A DNA stretch of 64,000 bases from Euwallacea fornicatus. Lineage: Eukaryota > Arthropoda > Insecta > Coleoptera > Curculionidae. The stretch's first letter is position 1. Each line of letters starts with the position of its first letter. The notes under the pieces were generated by a model. It saw only the letters and a list, made by a program, of their open reading frames with translations. It did no database searches and had not been told where the DNA came from. The translations under genes were made by a program, and so were the position numbers. Of the stretch, positions 9,661 through 21,166 are shown in pieces. The stretch covers positions 2,825,001 to 2,889,000 of the forward strand of contig NC_089546.1 of NCBI RefSeq assembly GCF_040115645.1, in the 5' to 3' direction.

Positions 9661-12365
9661 CGATACAAACATTTAGGGTTAATAAAATATCTCTAATTGG
9701 TTTTTAAAACAACCACAAGTTGAGAAAACCTCGGAAACTTCCTTGCAATATAGGAGGCAAAAGTTCCAAGAAGTCATTGATATTTTAAAGCTAAAAACTG
9801 TATGTTGAAGGAAATCTAATGCTGAGTTGGAACTCTTACTAACATTGAATATGTATGTCGAAATCACAGGAAAACTTGAATCGGATTTAAAGTAACTATC
9901 AGTCTTTAATTGCATTTTTCCCTTATGACAAAAACCAAAATAACAATAATGCTGGTTATTTCACCCGTAATGCTTATTTTTGTCATTCTACCAAAAACTC
10001 CAAGCTTGCACCCAGTTGACCAGATAAGCGCACAAACCTTTTTTTCTAATATTTATCCCGTTTTACACTCTTTCTATTCTCCATTTTAAATAGTTCACTT
10101 CATAATCTGATAGATTTACACGTGAACTTCTCAGATATATGACAAAGGTCAATTACAAGTTATTAGAAAATGTAACAACTTAATTTTTTTGCAATTTGAG
10201 TGAGTTCTTCCAGAAAAGTTTTCGTTTGTTTTCTAGGTCTCTTTTATGAAGAAGAATCTCAGTATATCTATGATTATCTCGAAAATGCTTGATCGCTAAA
10301 AATATACAAAGATTCACCTGCAAATGCCTCAAGCTGAGTTCTTTAAATTGTTGAGGATGGACAAATGATTTCTCAAGATTTAATCAATATACTCAAACCC
10401 TGCAACGTAACCAACGGTATTTCAAGTTGAAATTCTCTATTTTGATTTTTACATGATACAGTTTAGTGCTTAATCCTCAAACGTATAAAAATCATTATCG
10501 TGATGTTTATTCCATATTAAGTCGTTTTTATTCGTAGAAATATCCTTTTCCGTCCTCTCGAGTTCTCCTCTCGTTTCTCTCTGTCAATTAATTCGCAGGA
10601 TGTGAATGTATCAAATAATTATTTCTGGTAGTGAAAAAGGTAAGAGGAATACCTACATTTTTTAACTGTTATTCCATGAAAAGTAGGTAATCCGAAAGAA
10701 CCCTATTAAAGTTATTTCTCAATAATATGAAGTGCTTATGTAAATATTAAAAGGATATTGAAAACAAGACGAATATCGTTTTTCTGGTTTTTCCGAGAAC
10801 CGGTCACCAGGCAATTTATTCCCATACAAATTTTGAAGCGTTTCGAGGCAAAAACACTGTAAATAATGCTGTAAGTGCAACCAACTAACAAGTAACCAAA
10901 AGTCATTTCGATGATACCAGTTTTTAAGCCTAATCTCATTGAATAGTTTTTTGTCAGCCGCTGTAGTCTTAATTTAATTCCCAGTCCAGGGTCGCCCGTT
11001 CATTATCCAGTGGCGTGCGTTTTACAAGCTCAGTAATTTTTCCGCTAGCCCTTTTTATCAATTCGGGCAACCTTTCACCCGATCTTAAGCGGGCCCTAAA
11101 AGTTTAGGGTCGCGAGGAAAACACTTTCGGGATCACCGAAGCCCATTTATTTTTCTTCATAAAGTTTGAGCCGAACGTCCGTCAATGTGATACGCATCCT
11201 AAAGCAGTACCTCTTAAATAAATTATGCGCCATCGCCCCTAACTTAGTTCGACTCAACTTCAAGATTGATGGCTTAAGAGAAACTTACTACGTTCCTAAA
11301 TTTATCCCTTTATGCTTCCGGCACCAAGAACCGAATCTCCAAGTGTTTTGTAATTCAAATTTGTAAATATACAAAATTTCGTTTAAAATATTTTAAAACC
11401 TTTTGCAGGTCATTCCCTATGATTAATTCAGCTTAAAACTGAGGTAATCTTGAGACGTGGTGGAGAAGTTGAGAATTATAGCCCTTCAGGGAAAAACAAA
11501 AGACTATTTAGAACTGAGACGACCGACGAATCAAATGAATTGAAATTTATGCAAGGAAAAGCCGCCAGAATAATTGGACGAAGTTTGGATCGGGTTTAGA
11601 TGGAGTAACGTGTCGATTCCGATTCCAAGACGTACCAATTTGTTACAAGTTTCCCCCAGAGGAAGGTGGGAAAGTTATTCGATTCAATTATGACACCGCT
11701 GTGGAGTTATTGCCGTGTCAATTGTTAGAATTTTGCTCTTTTAGGGGTAATTTATGCCCTTTATTCTGATACTTTTATGGTCTAATTTCAAGTCAGTTGC
11801 CAATTTTTGGCTAATGAAACAATTATGACCAATGAGAAGAGTGAAGTAAGCTTTTCAGAATAATTAATAAGTTGATCAGGTTAAGACGCAACATTGAATA
11901 CTTTAGGTTGATTCCCTATTGGACATTTGACTTCATATTTCTTAAGAGCTTAAGAACTATTGGTAAGTTTTCCTATGTTCATAAAAATGTTCCAATACTG
12001 AGAAAATTGTTTGAAATTAGACAGTGTGTCTATTTAAGTTGGTCTCATATGGGAAACGTTTTTATTATTAGTATTGCGAAAAAGAAAGTAATTCTTTAAA
12101 AAAAAGTTTTGCACGGTATTGAACCTAAAATGAAATAATGACATATCAAATTTTTAGAGTCGTATACGAGCTTTCTTATAAATATGAATTTTACTCGAGA
12201 AAATGTCATTATTGTTACTTTCGACAATGCAATTTTTTTTAAATTTTGTTGAAAACTTGATAACCGTCTCTCAACAGAGGCATCCCCTTCTTCAAAACAT
12301 GTCATCGTCCCTTGACGGTGGAGTTTGATGTGTATTAGAATATTTAACCCTAAAAAGAATGTCAG
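9661..12365. other. Non-coding stretch
   Basis: No convincing coding sequence. The part at about 10970-11130 is less AT-rich than its surroundings and looks like unique sequence. A GGTAAGT at about 11956 is not paired with a plausible upstream exon. Confidence 0.4.
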
Positions 12366-12670
12366 CGTATTGGTTCCAGTGAGACGGTGCTTCATGCCGG
12401 AGTTAGTGAATATCTTCAGATTATTTTCAGTGGAAAAGTAACCAGCTGAGATTCAAATATTTTTTAGTCTACGAGATCTCCCGACTTAACCCTTATGGAT
12501 TATTTGTCATAGGATTACTTAAAACCAGTACGGACCGTTTGAAAATCTCAATCATTTGGAGAGTAGTCAGTTCCGAAGCATGTCGGGAAATTATGCCAAA
12601 CATAATAATAAATATATTAAGGGCATTTGGCAAAAGAACGATTAAATACTTAAAAGAAAGGGTGTCTAGG
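12366..12670 (+). pseudogene. Degraded C-terminal transposase fragment (DD41D-like lineage)
   Basis: A frame-shifted series is recognisable: WFQ and GASC like the second acidic motif near 12372-12395, SEYLQIIF near 12405, then RSPDLTLMDYLS with the third Asp near 12475-12510, followed by LKPVRTV and an IMPNIIINILRAFGKR-like tail to about 12645. Several stops break it. It represents only the last third of a transposase. No inverted ends were recognised around it. Confidence 0.65.
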
Positions 12671-14424
12671 TCGAGGTGTTAGTGAAATAACTTAAGACTA
12701 AAAATCAATAATCCTACATAGTTATACTAATTGTTAACTTTTGGTCTTTTCCTGTTAGAAAAATAAATTATTTTTATCAATTAATAAAGCATTTCAATTG
12801 CCCAATTTTTATGAAAACAATTAAGACACAAAAATTTGTTATCTTTTCAATAAAAAAGAGATAAATGTGCATTATTAAAACAACAATAAAATTTCCTAGA
12901 GTCAAATTCGTGTGTTTAAGATAGCTGGTATACGATTTCAAAAATTTAATATCTGATTGTTTCAATTTAGGTTTAAGAACATGCAGCACTTTTTATGAAG
13001 AATAACTTTTTTTGTAAAATTAATAATAAAAAAGTTTCCCATAGAATTTCAACTGAAGTAACATACATATGTATGTAAATGTACCAGAGGGTAAAAGAAG
13101 ATCCTGAGTACAAGTCGATATGTATCAAAGAAGGAAAATAAGCAAGGAATGAAAGGGGAAAAGCTTAGACGAAAGAAAAACAAAATTTTAGGCAAAACAG
13201 TATTTTCACTTCAAAAACCTCGCGACAAAGCAATCATGAAAGAACTTCTGATAAGAATATCCTAGGAGAATATTCTTCATCGAGTAATTCAATCATTATT
13301 ATACATTTGCTGAACTAAACAAATTAAAAGGTCTTCGTCTCTATGGTAATTCATCTCATCTCTTTGCGTTCCCAAAATCGCTAAAATGATAGTTCTCGCA
13401 GTCATAAGAAATTACGCAGCTTCATTTACAAATGTCGCAACAAGAAATCACTTCTGAACATTTCATAGATCTTCTAAATTATATAATATTTGTGATGTTT
13501 GATTAATCGTGTCACCTGAACATAAAAATTTAATATTCAGAAATAGTGCTGAAACCAGTTATAAAGTTGGCTAAAAAAACTGAAGTCTTCGCTTTGCTGT
13601 AACGTGATATATTTAACTTTCCGTTTTTTTCTAGATATATTCATTGTTCTCCTCTATTACTACATTCCATATTTGGATAAGTTCATTTCCAAAATTTTAA
13701 ATCATGATTTCTATCGTTTTTCTCTGTTCCGTGCATATAGAATCTGCTCCTTCTTCACGCTGTTGTGAAATACATTCTGGAGAAGTAAACAGGAATTTTC
13801 AAGGGTGCGTAAACATAATTAGCTAGCCATTTACATGGGAGTTGGATAAAGTGCAAAAATTTTGCTTCAATATTTATTATTTAAGATTTCAAGGGAACTT
13901 GTCAGAAAACTGCATTAATTCATACTCAAAAGAGAACCAACAGAATGCCCTACAGTTCCCGATGAAGTATACGGTAAAACAACAGGTCTCCCAGTAATAT
14001 CTAAATCACTTATACCAGAAATATTATTATGATTAATTCTTTATTTTACCAAATGTTCAATATATGTGACTGTGCCTAAAGATTTAAACTTTTTCACTTT
14101 TTAGATTTTTATCTACTATTACTCACTAAACTTCCTCAATAATCGTAGATAAGAAATTATGGCCCTATAACCCCTATAAGGGAATATGTGAGGAATCAAG
14201 ATGTCATAAATATTTCAAAAATATCAGTAACCTTGCAACATGCAACATGCTCCGTTCTTTATGATCCTATGGTCATGTTCTTTATAAAATTTGATTTTAT
14301 GAATTTTCATTTCACACCTGCAATACGAAGCGAAGAACGAAGAGATTATAAGTCACACTCCTTTCTCGTTTAAATACGAATGAACGCATTTTTATAAATT
14401 GGTTGAAACCTGTTTCGAATAACC
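12671..14424. other. AT-rich non-coding stretch
   Basis: No gene homology seen. A short palindrome around CATACATATGTATG occurs at about 13063-13076. Open frames here are short and of low complexity. Confidence 0.4.
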
Positions 14425-14757
14425 TCTAAGCCTTAATTCGAGATCGAGAACGTATATTTTCTTGTTCGCACCCTTATAACGTATGCTCGATGAACATTTG
14501 CTATACATATATTATAAGATGGTTTGAAGGGTAAGAATGGGGCCTCAGAAATCGATCCTCTGCCAAAAAACATTAAACGCAATTGTGAGTACTCTCCCGA
14601 TCTACTGAAATATCTAAAACCTACGCGAATAGTTCTAGAATTAACTTCATTCAGACACGCCTGAAAACTTCTATTTTCAGGTCCATAACGTGTTTAATTG
14701 CCCCTATCACGCATTGGCTATACACATCTCATAAGTTGATTGTAAGTATGAGAACGG
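14425..14757 (+). repeat. Two tandem units of a ~230-bp repeat
   Basis: Unit one (about 14425-14545) contains CACCCTTATAACG, then CTATACATATATTATAAGAT, then GAAGGGTAAGAA. Unit two (about 14660-14757) repeats the same order with changes: CCCCTATCACGC, CTATACACATCTCATAAG, then GTAAGTATGAGAA. The connecting part holds CTACTGAAATATC at about 14604. A third unit in the opposite orientation lies at 18140-18330. This is a dispersed family without coding capacity that I cannot name. Confidence 0.6.
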
Positions 14758-17394
14758 AGCTATATCATGGGGAATAGTTGAAATCGGTATGTGGGTGCAG
14801 ATTGAAAAGTAGTAAAGTTGGAAGGCTCCGAATTTGACCTAAAATTTTCATTTTTTTTATATGTTGAAAAACTGTATTTTCTTGGGAGTACAAACTAAAA
14901 ATAAAAATTTTTAAATTTTTCAAAAGGGATAAGATAATCTCCAAACACGTTAAAAAATGGCAAAAAGCATCCACCGATAGGGGTTCTCTACCTTCTCGAA
15001 AGCCGTCAGAAACTGTAAATCTTTCCCTATGTGCATCTAAATTTGTTAGTCACTTCACGCTGTTAATCATTAGTTCTCTTTTTTTCATAATTCTAATAAA
15101 TTATACAGATTTCTTTATAAGATTTCAATCATTTTTTCATGAACTTGACTTCTTCATATATGTATTCAAAGTATTTATTCTTATATACACTAAGACGATA
15201 TATCCATGCAAATACATAGAAAGAAGTGAATACTTGTCTTGAATGCCCAAACTCGCAACTGCATACTTTCTGTTGTTGCTTGTTTTATTTATTTTACTTT
15301 TTGTAATTTCTTTAGTTAACTTCAACAAACAAATAAATTTAAATTAGGAATACAGAACAAATCGAAAGTAATGCAACATTGATTTCACATAAAAGATCAA
15401 TTGAAGTAGTAGTGTTTACTTGCAAGTACCGCAGTACCCTAAATGTACTGTAGATATTTTCACTATGATCTACCTGGGTAAAAACTGTTATTTTTGCACT
15501 CTTTCCATATATATTTCGAAATCATTAATCGAAATAAAATATTTAAAAACCTCAGTTATGTCTTAAATAAAAATAATTTCTCTAGAAATAAACCAGCCTT
15601 AGCATATATTGAATGTTTTCCATTTCCCAGCTTCTAACATAGTAAATTTTTGTATGAAATCACCAGAAAACGTAATATATTACATAAAAATCCTTTAGAC
15701 CGACTAGAGAGTGATGCATTTAGCTTTAAAACGCTATTCGCTTCTAAAATTTGGAAATAGACCAGCTCGTTCCATGAGTAAATTGTTCATGGAAAAGAAT
15801 ATTTGTTTCTACCGGGGGAGGATAATAAATATTTTAATATTCAATCAAATCCAAATGCTATCGAAACTCAAAACTGCTTTCTGCTTGTTTCTTATTTGTA
15901 TGTTCAACGAGTGATTTTATGCCAGAGAAGACATAACAAATAATGATCCCCCGAAGAGGGCTAAAAAGTGCAATTTTGAAGTATCCATGGTATGGCTCCG
16001 AAGAGAGTAACGTGTAATCAGGCAAAATGAGATGAAATTTTCTCCGTTAGCGACAGAGAGGACGTGTATATATGAAAACCATTTTCAATCTCGATCAAAA
16101 CTGAATTTTATTCTTTCCCTTTGTTTTTCTTGTCTGACGATATTGGAAATTTGAAGAAAGGGAGTTTTTTAATGCATATATTTCGATTTTCGCTCATCTT
16201 TGTGTGAGAATTTCTTTGATTAGAAAAAGTTTCAGAACCTAATAAAACCTCCCCTATCCGATAAAAATAGGCAAACACAGCTAATGTTCTAAATAGAGCT
16301 CTGGAGTATGCTCGAGCAATCGTAAAGATAGACTTGTAGACTCCTCCAAGAGCACTTTGATAGTTTCCGGCCATTGTGAGATATGCCCCCTAAGGAGGCG
16401 CCATAAACACCGATCAAATCCGGAATCGGTTTAAACTAAGAATACAACTAGAGAGGGAGTCACAGATTTTCAATTCCGGCTTCAGAAAATCCCAATAATT
16501 CAACCATAAAATCCACACTAAATTTCTTAGTGATGTCTAAAAATTTGCTAAAACACCTTAGGTAGTAACTGGAGAACTGGAGCTAATTGAAGAAAACTTC
16601 TTGGAAATTAACAGTTACCACACCCTGTAAGTCCAAGTGGGAGTTGCAAGTACGTTAAAGTTACCCGGGACTCGTTTGATATTTATGGTCGTATAAGAGA
16701 GTTTTTGTTATCTAGAACTGCATAATTCATTCCTTATTCCCTGTTGTTTGTTTCAGGCGCGCAAATCCGCTCAATCTGGCAATAAAAGCTAGAAGAATAG
16801 AAAAAAGTTCTGAAAGCAGCTGAAACCGAGTTTGGTGGAGTTTATAGGGGAATTGGGAATGGGGGCTGAAAAGAAAGTGTATTTCGTATCTCAGTTGTGG
16901 ATCCAAAATTAGCTGAAGTTCAGGCAATTATTTATTATTTTATCCCTTAAATTACTCGCTTTTCGCGGATTATAGCAAGCTAGGGGTTGGCACACACATT
17001 TACCCCAAAATGTCAATTTTGAGTGAAGTTTAAAGGGGAAATACAATACTTTACAGTCATGCGACGATGTTTCTATGCCCTCAGAGAACATTTCTTAAGT
17101 AGAACGCTGAAGTTGAAAATTTATACGGAGAGTTCCTTGTAAAAAAATTCAATGTTTTGGTTCTTCTACATTCTATGGTTGGAGATGATACATGACGTCT
17201 AAAATACTTGGAATGAATGAGAATTGGATTTCTTTCTGGTGAAAGAAATCCAAAGCTAAGTTCTATGGCTTTCGAAAAAAAAATCATTTTGGGCATTAAT
17301 TTTGGGGTATCGTAAAATTGTTTTTATTAGACTTAAATCTTCTATCAAAGTATTATTATGTATCCGCATTCCTACTTTTCAAAGTATTCTATTA
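14758..17394. other. Non-coding stretch
   Basis: No homology recognised. A perfect hairpin with 11-base arms and a 4-base loop sits at 17226-17251 (GGATTTCTTTC). The minus-strand open frame at 16108-16374 (88 codons) matches no family known to me and has no splice or promoter support. Confidence 0.4.
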
Positions 17395-18006
17395 CATATG
17401 TACATATAATAAATTACACATGTAGTATATAAATCTAGTTCTTCATTTTTTCCTTATAAAACCCCATGTATAGTATGCCATTTCTGAATTTTTTAAGAAA
17501 TTCTGAACATATTTCAACAGCTATTGGAATTTTTGTGCAATATGGCTACTAGAGTGGCGTGTTAGATCGCCCGATCTCACCCTTATGGACTTTTTCACGG
17601 GGTTACCTAACACATACGGTATAGTTAAATAAGGCCCACAATATAAAAGAGTTCAAAACTAAAATTGCTCAAAAAACTCAGCAAATACCTCCTCAATTAA
17701 TTAGAAACGTTCTCGAGAAATTTCAATTGGGGCTTGTTTCTAAAACCGTTGAATTTTGACATGGATAGGTTATATAAATTATGTCTAGAATTTCTCATAG
17801 GACTCAAAAATGTTATATTATACATGGAGATCCAGAACAAAAAATGAAAGAGTACATTTATATACTACATGGGTATACCTGCATGCATGTTCGCTACGTC
17901 AAAAAAGACACAACTGAAAGTTAGCGTTACAGCATTTTCATGAAAAATATTTTCTTTAATTTTCAATGAATTTATGTGGGACTTTTGGTTCTCCATTTAT
18001 ATTATA
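17395..18006 (+). mobile_element. Tc1/mariner-superfamily remnant with long inverted ends, copy 1
   Basis: The right part (about 17760-18006) and left part (about 17395-17520) are inverted copies, best seen in the ACATGTAGTATATAAAT and AAATTCTGAACATA/TCTAGA segments. The outer left end is lost. Between them the plus strand carries a transposase C-terminus: RSPDLTLMDFF, a frame change, then a TNIEELKTKIA-like stretch and IPPQLIRNVLEKF to about 17745. The same element, with both ends, lies at 24347-25231 in the same orientation. Confidence 0.75.
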
Positions 18007-18139
18007 CATATACAATTTGATTTCGAGTTGTATACTGTATTTAATTAATACAAAGAAATTCAACACTCAGAAGTGTAAATATTTGATATTAAATTCGAAG
18101 CCCCATGACTTCTTTACTCTCAGAGTCAAAAAGTTCCGC

Positions 18140-18330
18140 TGGACTTTCTAATGTAGTTCCCTTCTTACCCTTCAAATCACCTAATAAGATGTCTATAGTA
18201 GATGTTTCTTGAGGAGGTATAAGGGTGCAAAAGGGAACATTCGCCTTCTCAAGCCTAAAATTAAGTTTGGAGTTTTCGAAATGAGGAGAGCTCTAAAATT
18301 AAAACAGAGAGTTTTTGGATATTTCAGTAG
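18140..18330 (-). repeat. Inverted third copy of the 14.4-kb repeat unit
   Basis: Read on the minus strand, CTACTGAAATATCC at about 18318-18331 is followed by GCACCCTTATACC and finally TGAAGGGTAAGAAGGG, the same landmarks in the same order as at 14425-14757. No coding content. Confidence 0.55.
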
Positions 18331-18584
18331 ATGTGAAATGCGGTTTTCAATATTTAATTTATTAACGGAAAATTTAACAATTTGAAAATTAATATAGAGT
18401 GTTTAAATTTCAGGTAAAACAAAATACGTGTGGCTTATGAAAGAGTTCATTATGCATTTTAATTATTTTTGCATAGACATAACGCTGGAAAGTTGCTTTT
18501 TTTATATAATTTTATTTAGTACAGTCGACGTTCTAACGAATGTAAAATTAAAAAGTTTCATTTTTTACATTGCAGTCATTGTAG

Positions 18585-20652
18585 TATACAGGGAGGCGCA
18601 TCAAAAACGAAACAGAGGTATTTTCAGGAATTTGAAAGTTAACTTTCGAAAGGTATTCGGACACCTAAACTTTATATTCGAGAGGGACACATTATGAACG
18701 TACACTCGCTCCTTTCACATCAATTCCCTAGCCGGGGTAACTTAAACCCTTATAATCTTAAATGAAAAGTAGGATCGAGTAGTACCTTGTTTGAAAGGTC
18801 TTTCGATTCTTTTTATAACGATCCCCAATTTGACAAATTTTGATTCAGCAGTTTTTGAGAAATTTGAACAAAAGGTGTATCATCTGATATGCATTAACAA
18901 CGTGAAATTGGCAATAACTGAGGTAAAAATATCATAAAGCAGGTACTTTTAACTCCTTTTTATTTTGATAAATAGATAATGCATCGTTTTCATATTTTAA
19001 ATTCTTCTACAAAAAAAGAAGGAAAGGAAGTTGTTTGGCACGCACTCACAAAATAAACGCGTCTTAAACTACATGCATAACTCCATGTACGTTTTGCACA
19101 TCAAAAATGGTTTATTCGATTGCAGAAAGAGTAGAAATCATTCAATTATTTTCTGAAAATCATCAGTGCTCCTAACCGTTCAATCAGAATCATGAAGATA
19201 ATGAAGAGCAGGGGAAGTACATTTTGGAATTAGTTCTTAAATTTCGTCAGACCGGTTCTGTAGCTAATAAAAAAAGAAATGAATTCCAGAAATGAAGAAA
19301 TCGATGTTGCGGTTTCAGGACAGGTTCATCTGGATGCCATATTAAGTACTCATCAATTGTATAATGTAACTGGAGTTAGTCGACGTACTATCCAAAGAAT
19401 TATAAAGGGCCATCATTTTTGTCCGTATAAGAACCACTTATTCCAAGAATTGAACGAGAATGGTTGTGATCACCGTTTGCAGTTTTACGAACTTACAAGT
19501 GAACGAGCAATTGGAAATAATAATTATTTATTTAATATTTGCTTTTCTGATGAATGTTTGTTTTTCTAAACAGTATGTTGAGTCGGCATAACTGTCGATA
19601 TTGGTTTGGTGAAAATCCGAATTTTTTTTATGTGGTATATTCCCAGCATCCAGAAAAATTAAACGTTCGGGCTGGCATATTTGGCGATCATCTTATTGGT
19701 CCTGGTTTTATCCGGAAATCTCACTAGTGACATATACTTAGAATTATTACAAAATTCCATTGAAAACTAGTGGATATTGCGGCAAGATGGTATCCCTTCC
19801 CATTACGCATTACGTGGCCAAGAGTATTTAAATGGGCGGTTTCCAGATCGTTGGATCGGAAGGAGAGGCGCTATTGGGTGACCCCTACGATCTCCAGATT
19901 TATCACCTTTGGATTTTTTTCTGTGGGGTCACTTAAAACACAAAATCTATGCAACTTAATCGAACTCTTTAGAAGACTTTCGCTAAAAAATAATAAATGA
20001 ATGCCATCAAATAAATTCTCAAATGTTCCAAAATGTACGACAGCACTTTAAGCATGACCTGTGTTATCGTCTAGAAACTGGTGGTCGTCACTTCTAATAC
20101 TTAATTAACTAATTAATGCGTAGGTAAATATTGGATGTGTGCTTTTTCAAAATTTTCTTCCATTAATAAATAAATAATTTATTCTGTTAAATAATTTGGT
20201 ACTTTAGATTAATTGTTTTTTTTTTTAGGGTAAGTTTGTTTCTCCCAAGTTGTTGAAATTATCACAATTCTTTCGAAAAACTAGTCAAAAGTACTTGCTT
20301 TATGTTATTTTTACCTCAGTTCTTGCCAATTTCACATTATTAATTCATATCAGACGATGCATCTTTTGATAAAATTTCTCAAAAACTGCTAGATCAATGT
20401 TAGTCAAATTGGGGATCATTTTAATAAGAAACCAAAGATCTTTCAAACAACGTACTACTCGACGCTATTTTTCATTTAAGATATTTGGGGTTTAACTTCC
20501 TCTAGCAAGATAGTTGATGTAAAACCAGCGAGTATACGTTCATAATGTGTCTCCCTCAAATATAAAGTTTACATGTCCGAACATTTTTTGAAAATAAATT
20601 TTCAAATATCTAAAAACGCCTCCGTTTCGTTTTTGATGCACCACTCTGTATA
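18585..20652 (+). mobile_element. End-to-end 2.07-kb DD41D-like element with ~390-bp inverted ends
   Basis: The left arm (18585 to about 18975) and right arm (about 20265-20652) are inverted copies that I judge about 80 percent alike by eye. Both edges are a TATA with CAGGGAGG at the left and its counterpart CACTCTG at the right. The interior is a decayed but full-length transposase, plus strand. Ends, target site and gene order make this the best template for the family in the window. The arm divergence and gene lesions indicate an old insertion. Confidence 0.9.
19107..20097 (+). pseudogene. Full-length decayed transposase, DD41D-like
   Basis: Starts at ATG 19107 (MVYSIAERVEIIQLF) and ends at a TAA at 20095-20097, about 330 codons, a normal length for the superfamily. 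Order of parts: N-terminal helix-turn-helix with frame changes to about 19270; KFRQTGSVANKK linker; second helix-turn-helix VTGVSRRTIQRIIKGH at about 19366-19410; first catalytic Asp in CFSDECLFF near 19545-19565; NCRYWFGENPNFF; HPEKLNVRAGIFGDHLIGPGF; second Asp in RQDGIPSHYAL near 19783-19812; third Asp in RSPDLSPLDFFLWGH near 19893-19935. I count 41 residues between the last two Asp. At least four frame changes and several stops make it inactive. Its product would have acted on the flanking inverted ends. Confidence 0.85.
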
Positions 20653-21135
20653 TGTAACACGAAAATTCACCAGAGAGAGAAATCGATTGTGTACAGTACA
20701 ATCTCCAGTTACCGTTTCAATCACCATTGAGAGATAGAAAAGATCTCTTCGTCTATTACTTTAGCGTTTTTGATAAGGTCCACTGCAGGTGTGGACAAAA
20801 CATCTGAAAGCACTTGCACTGGTCCATGGTTTATATGTCCAAAATATATCTTCAATAATATTGGGAAGGTAAGAGAAGAGATTATAAATCCAGGCAAAAT
20901 TGAAAGAAGTGTACATATTTGAGGTTAATCTTTAGATGCCAGTATCTTTTGATCGTTAGATATAGAGATTTTTTTTGAGCATCACAATGTAATTTTATTA
21001 TGAGATATCAAATCGTGTTAGTACATCTGTAGAATGAGTTACGAGGGTGAGTTCTTGGAGAGTGATGTTTTTCGCAATAAGAAACCATCTTTAACATTTG
21101 AATTTAATTTTTAAATATTCCATAATATGACTATC

Positions 21136-21166
<31 letters not shown>

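Noticed and set aside
16108..16374. 88-codon minus-strand frame with protein-like composition
   Set aside because: No recognisable domain, no splice sites or promoter support, and length is within chance for the number of frames scanned.
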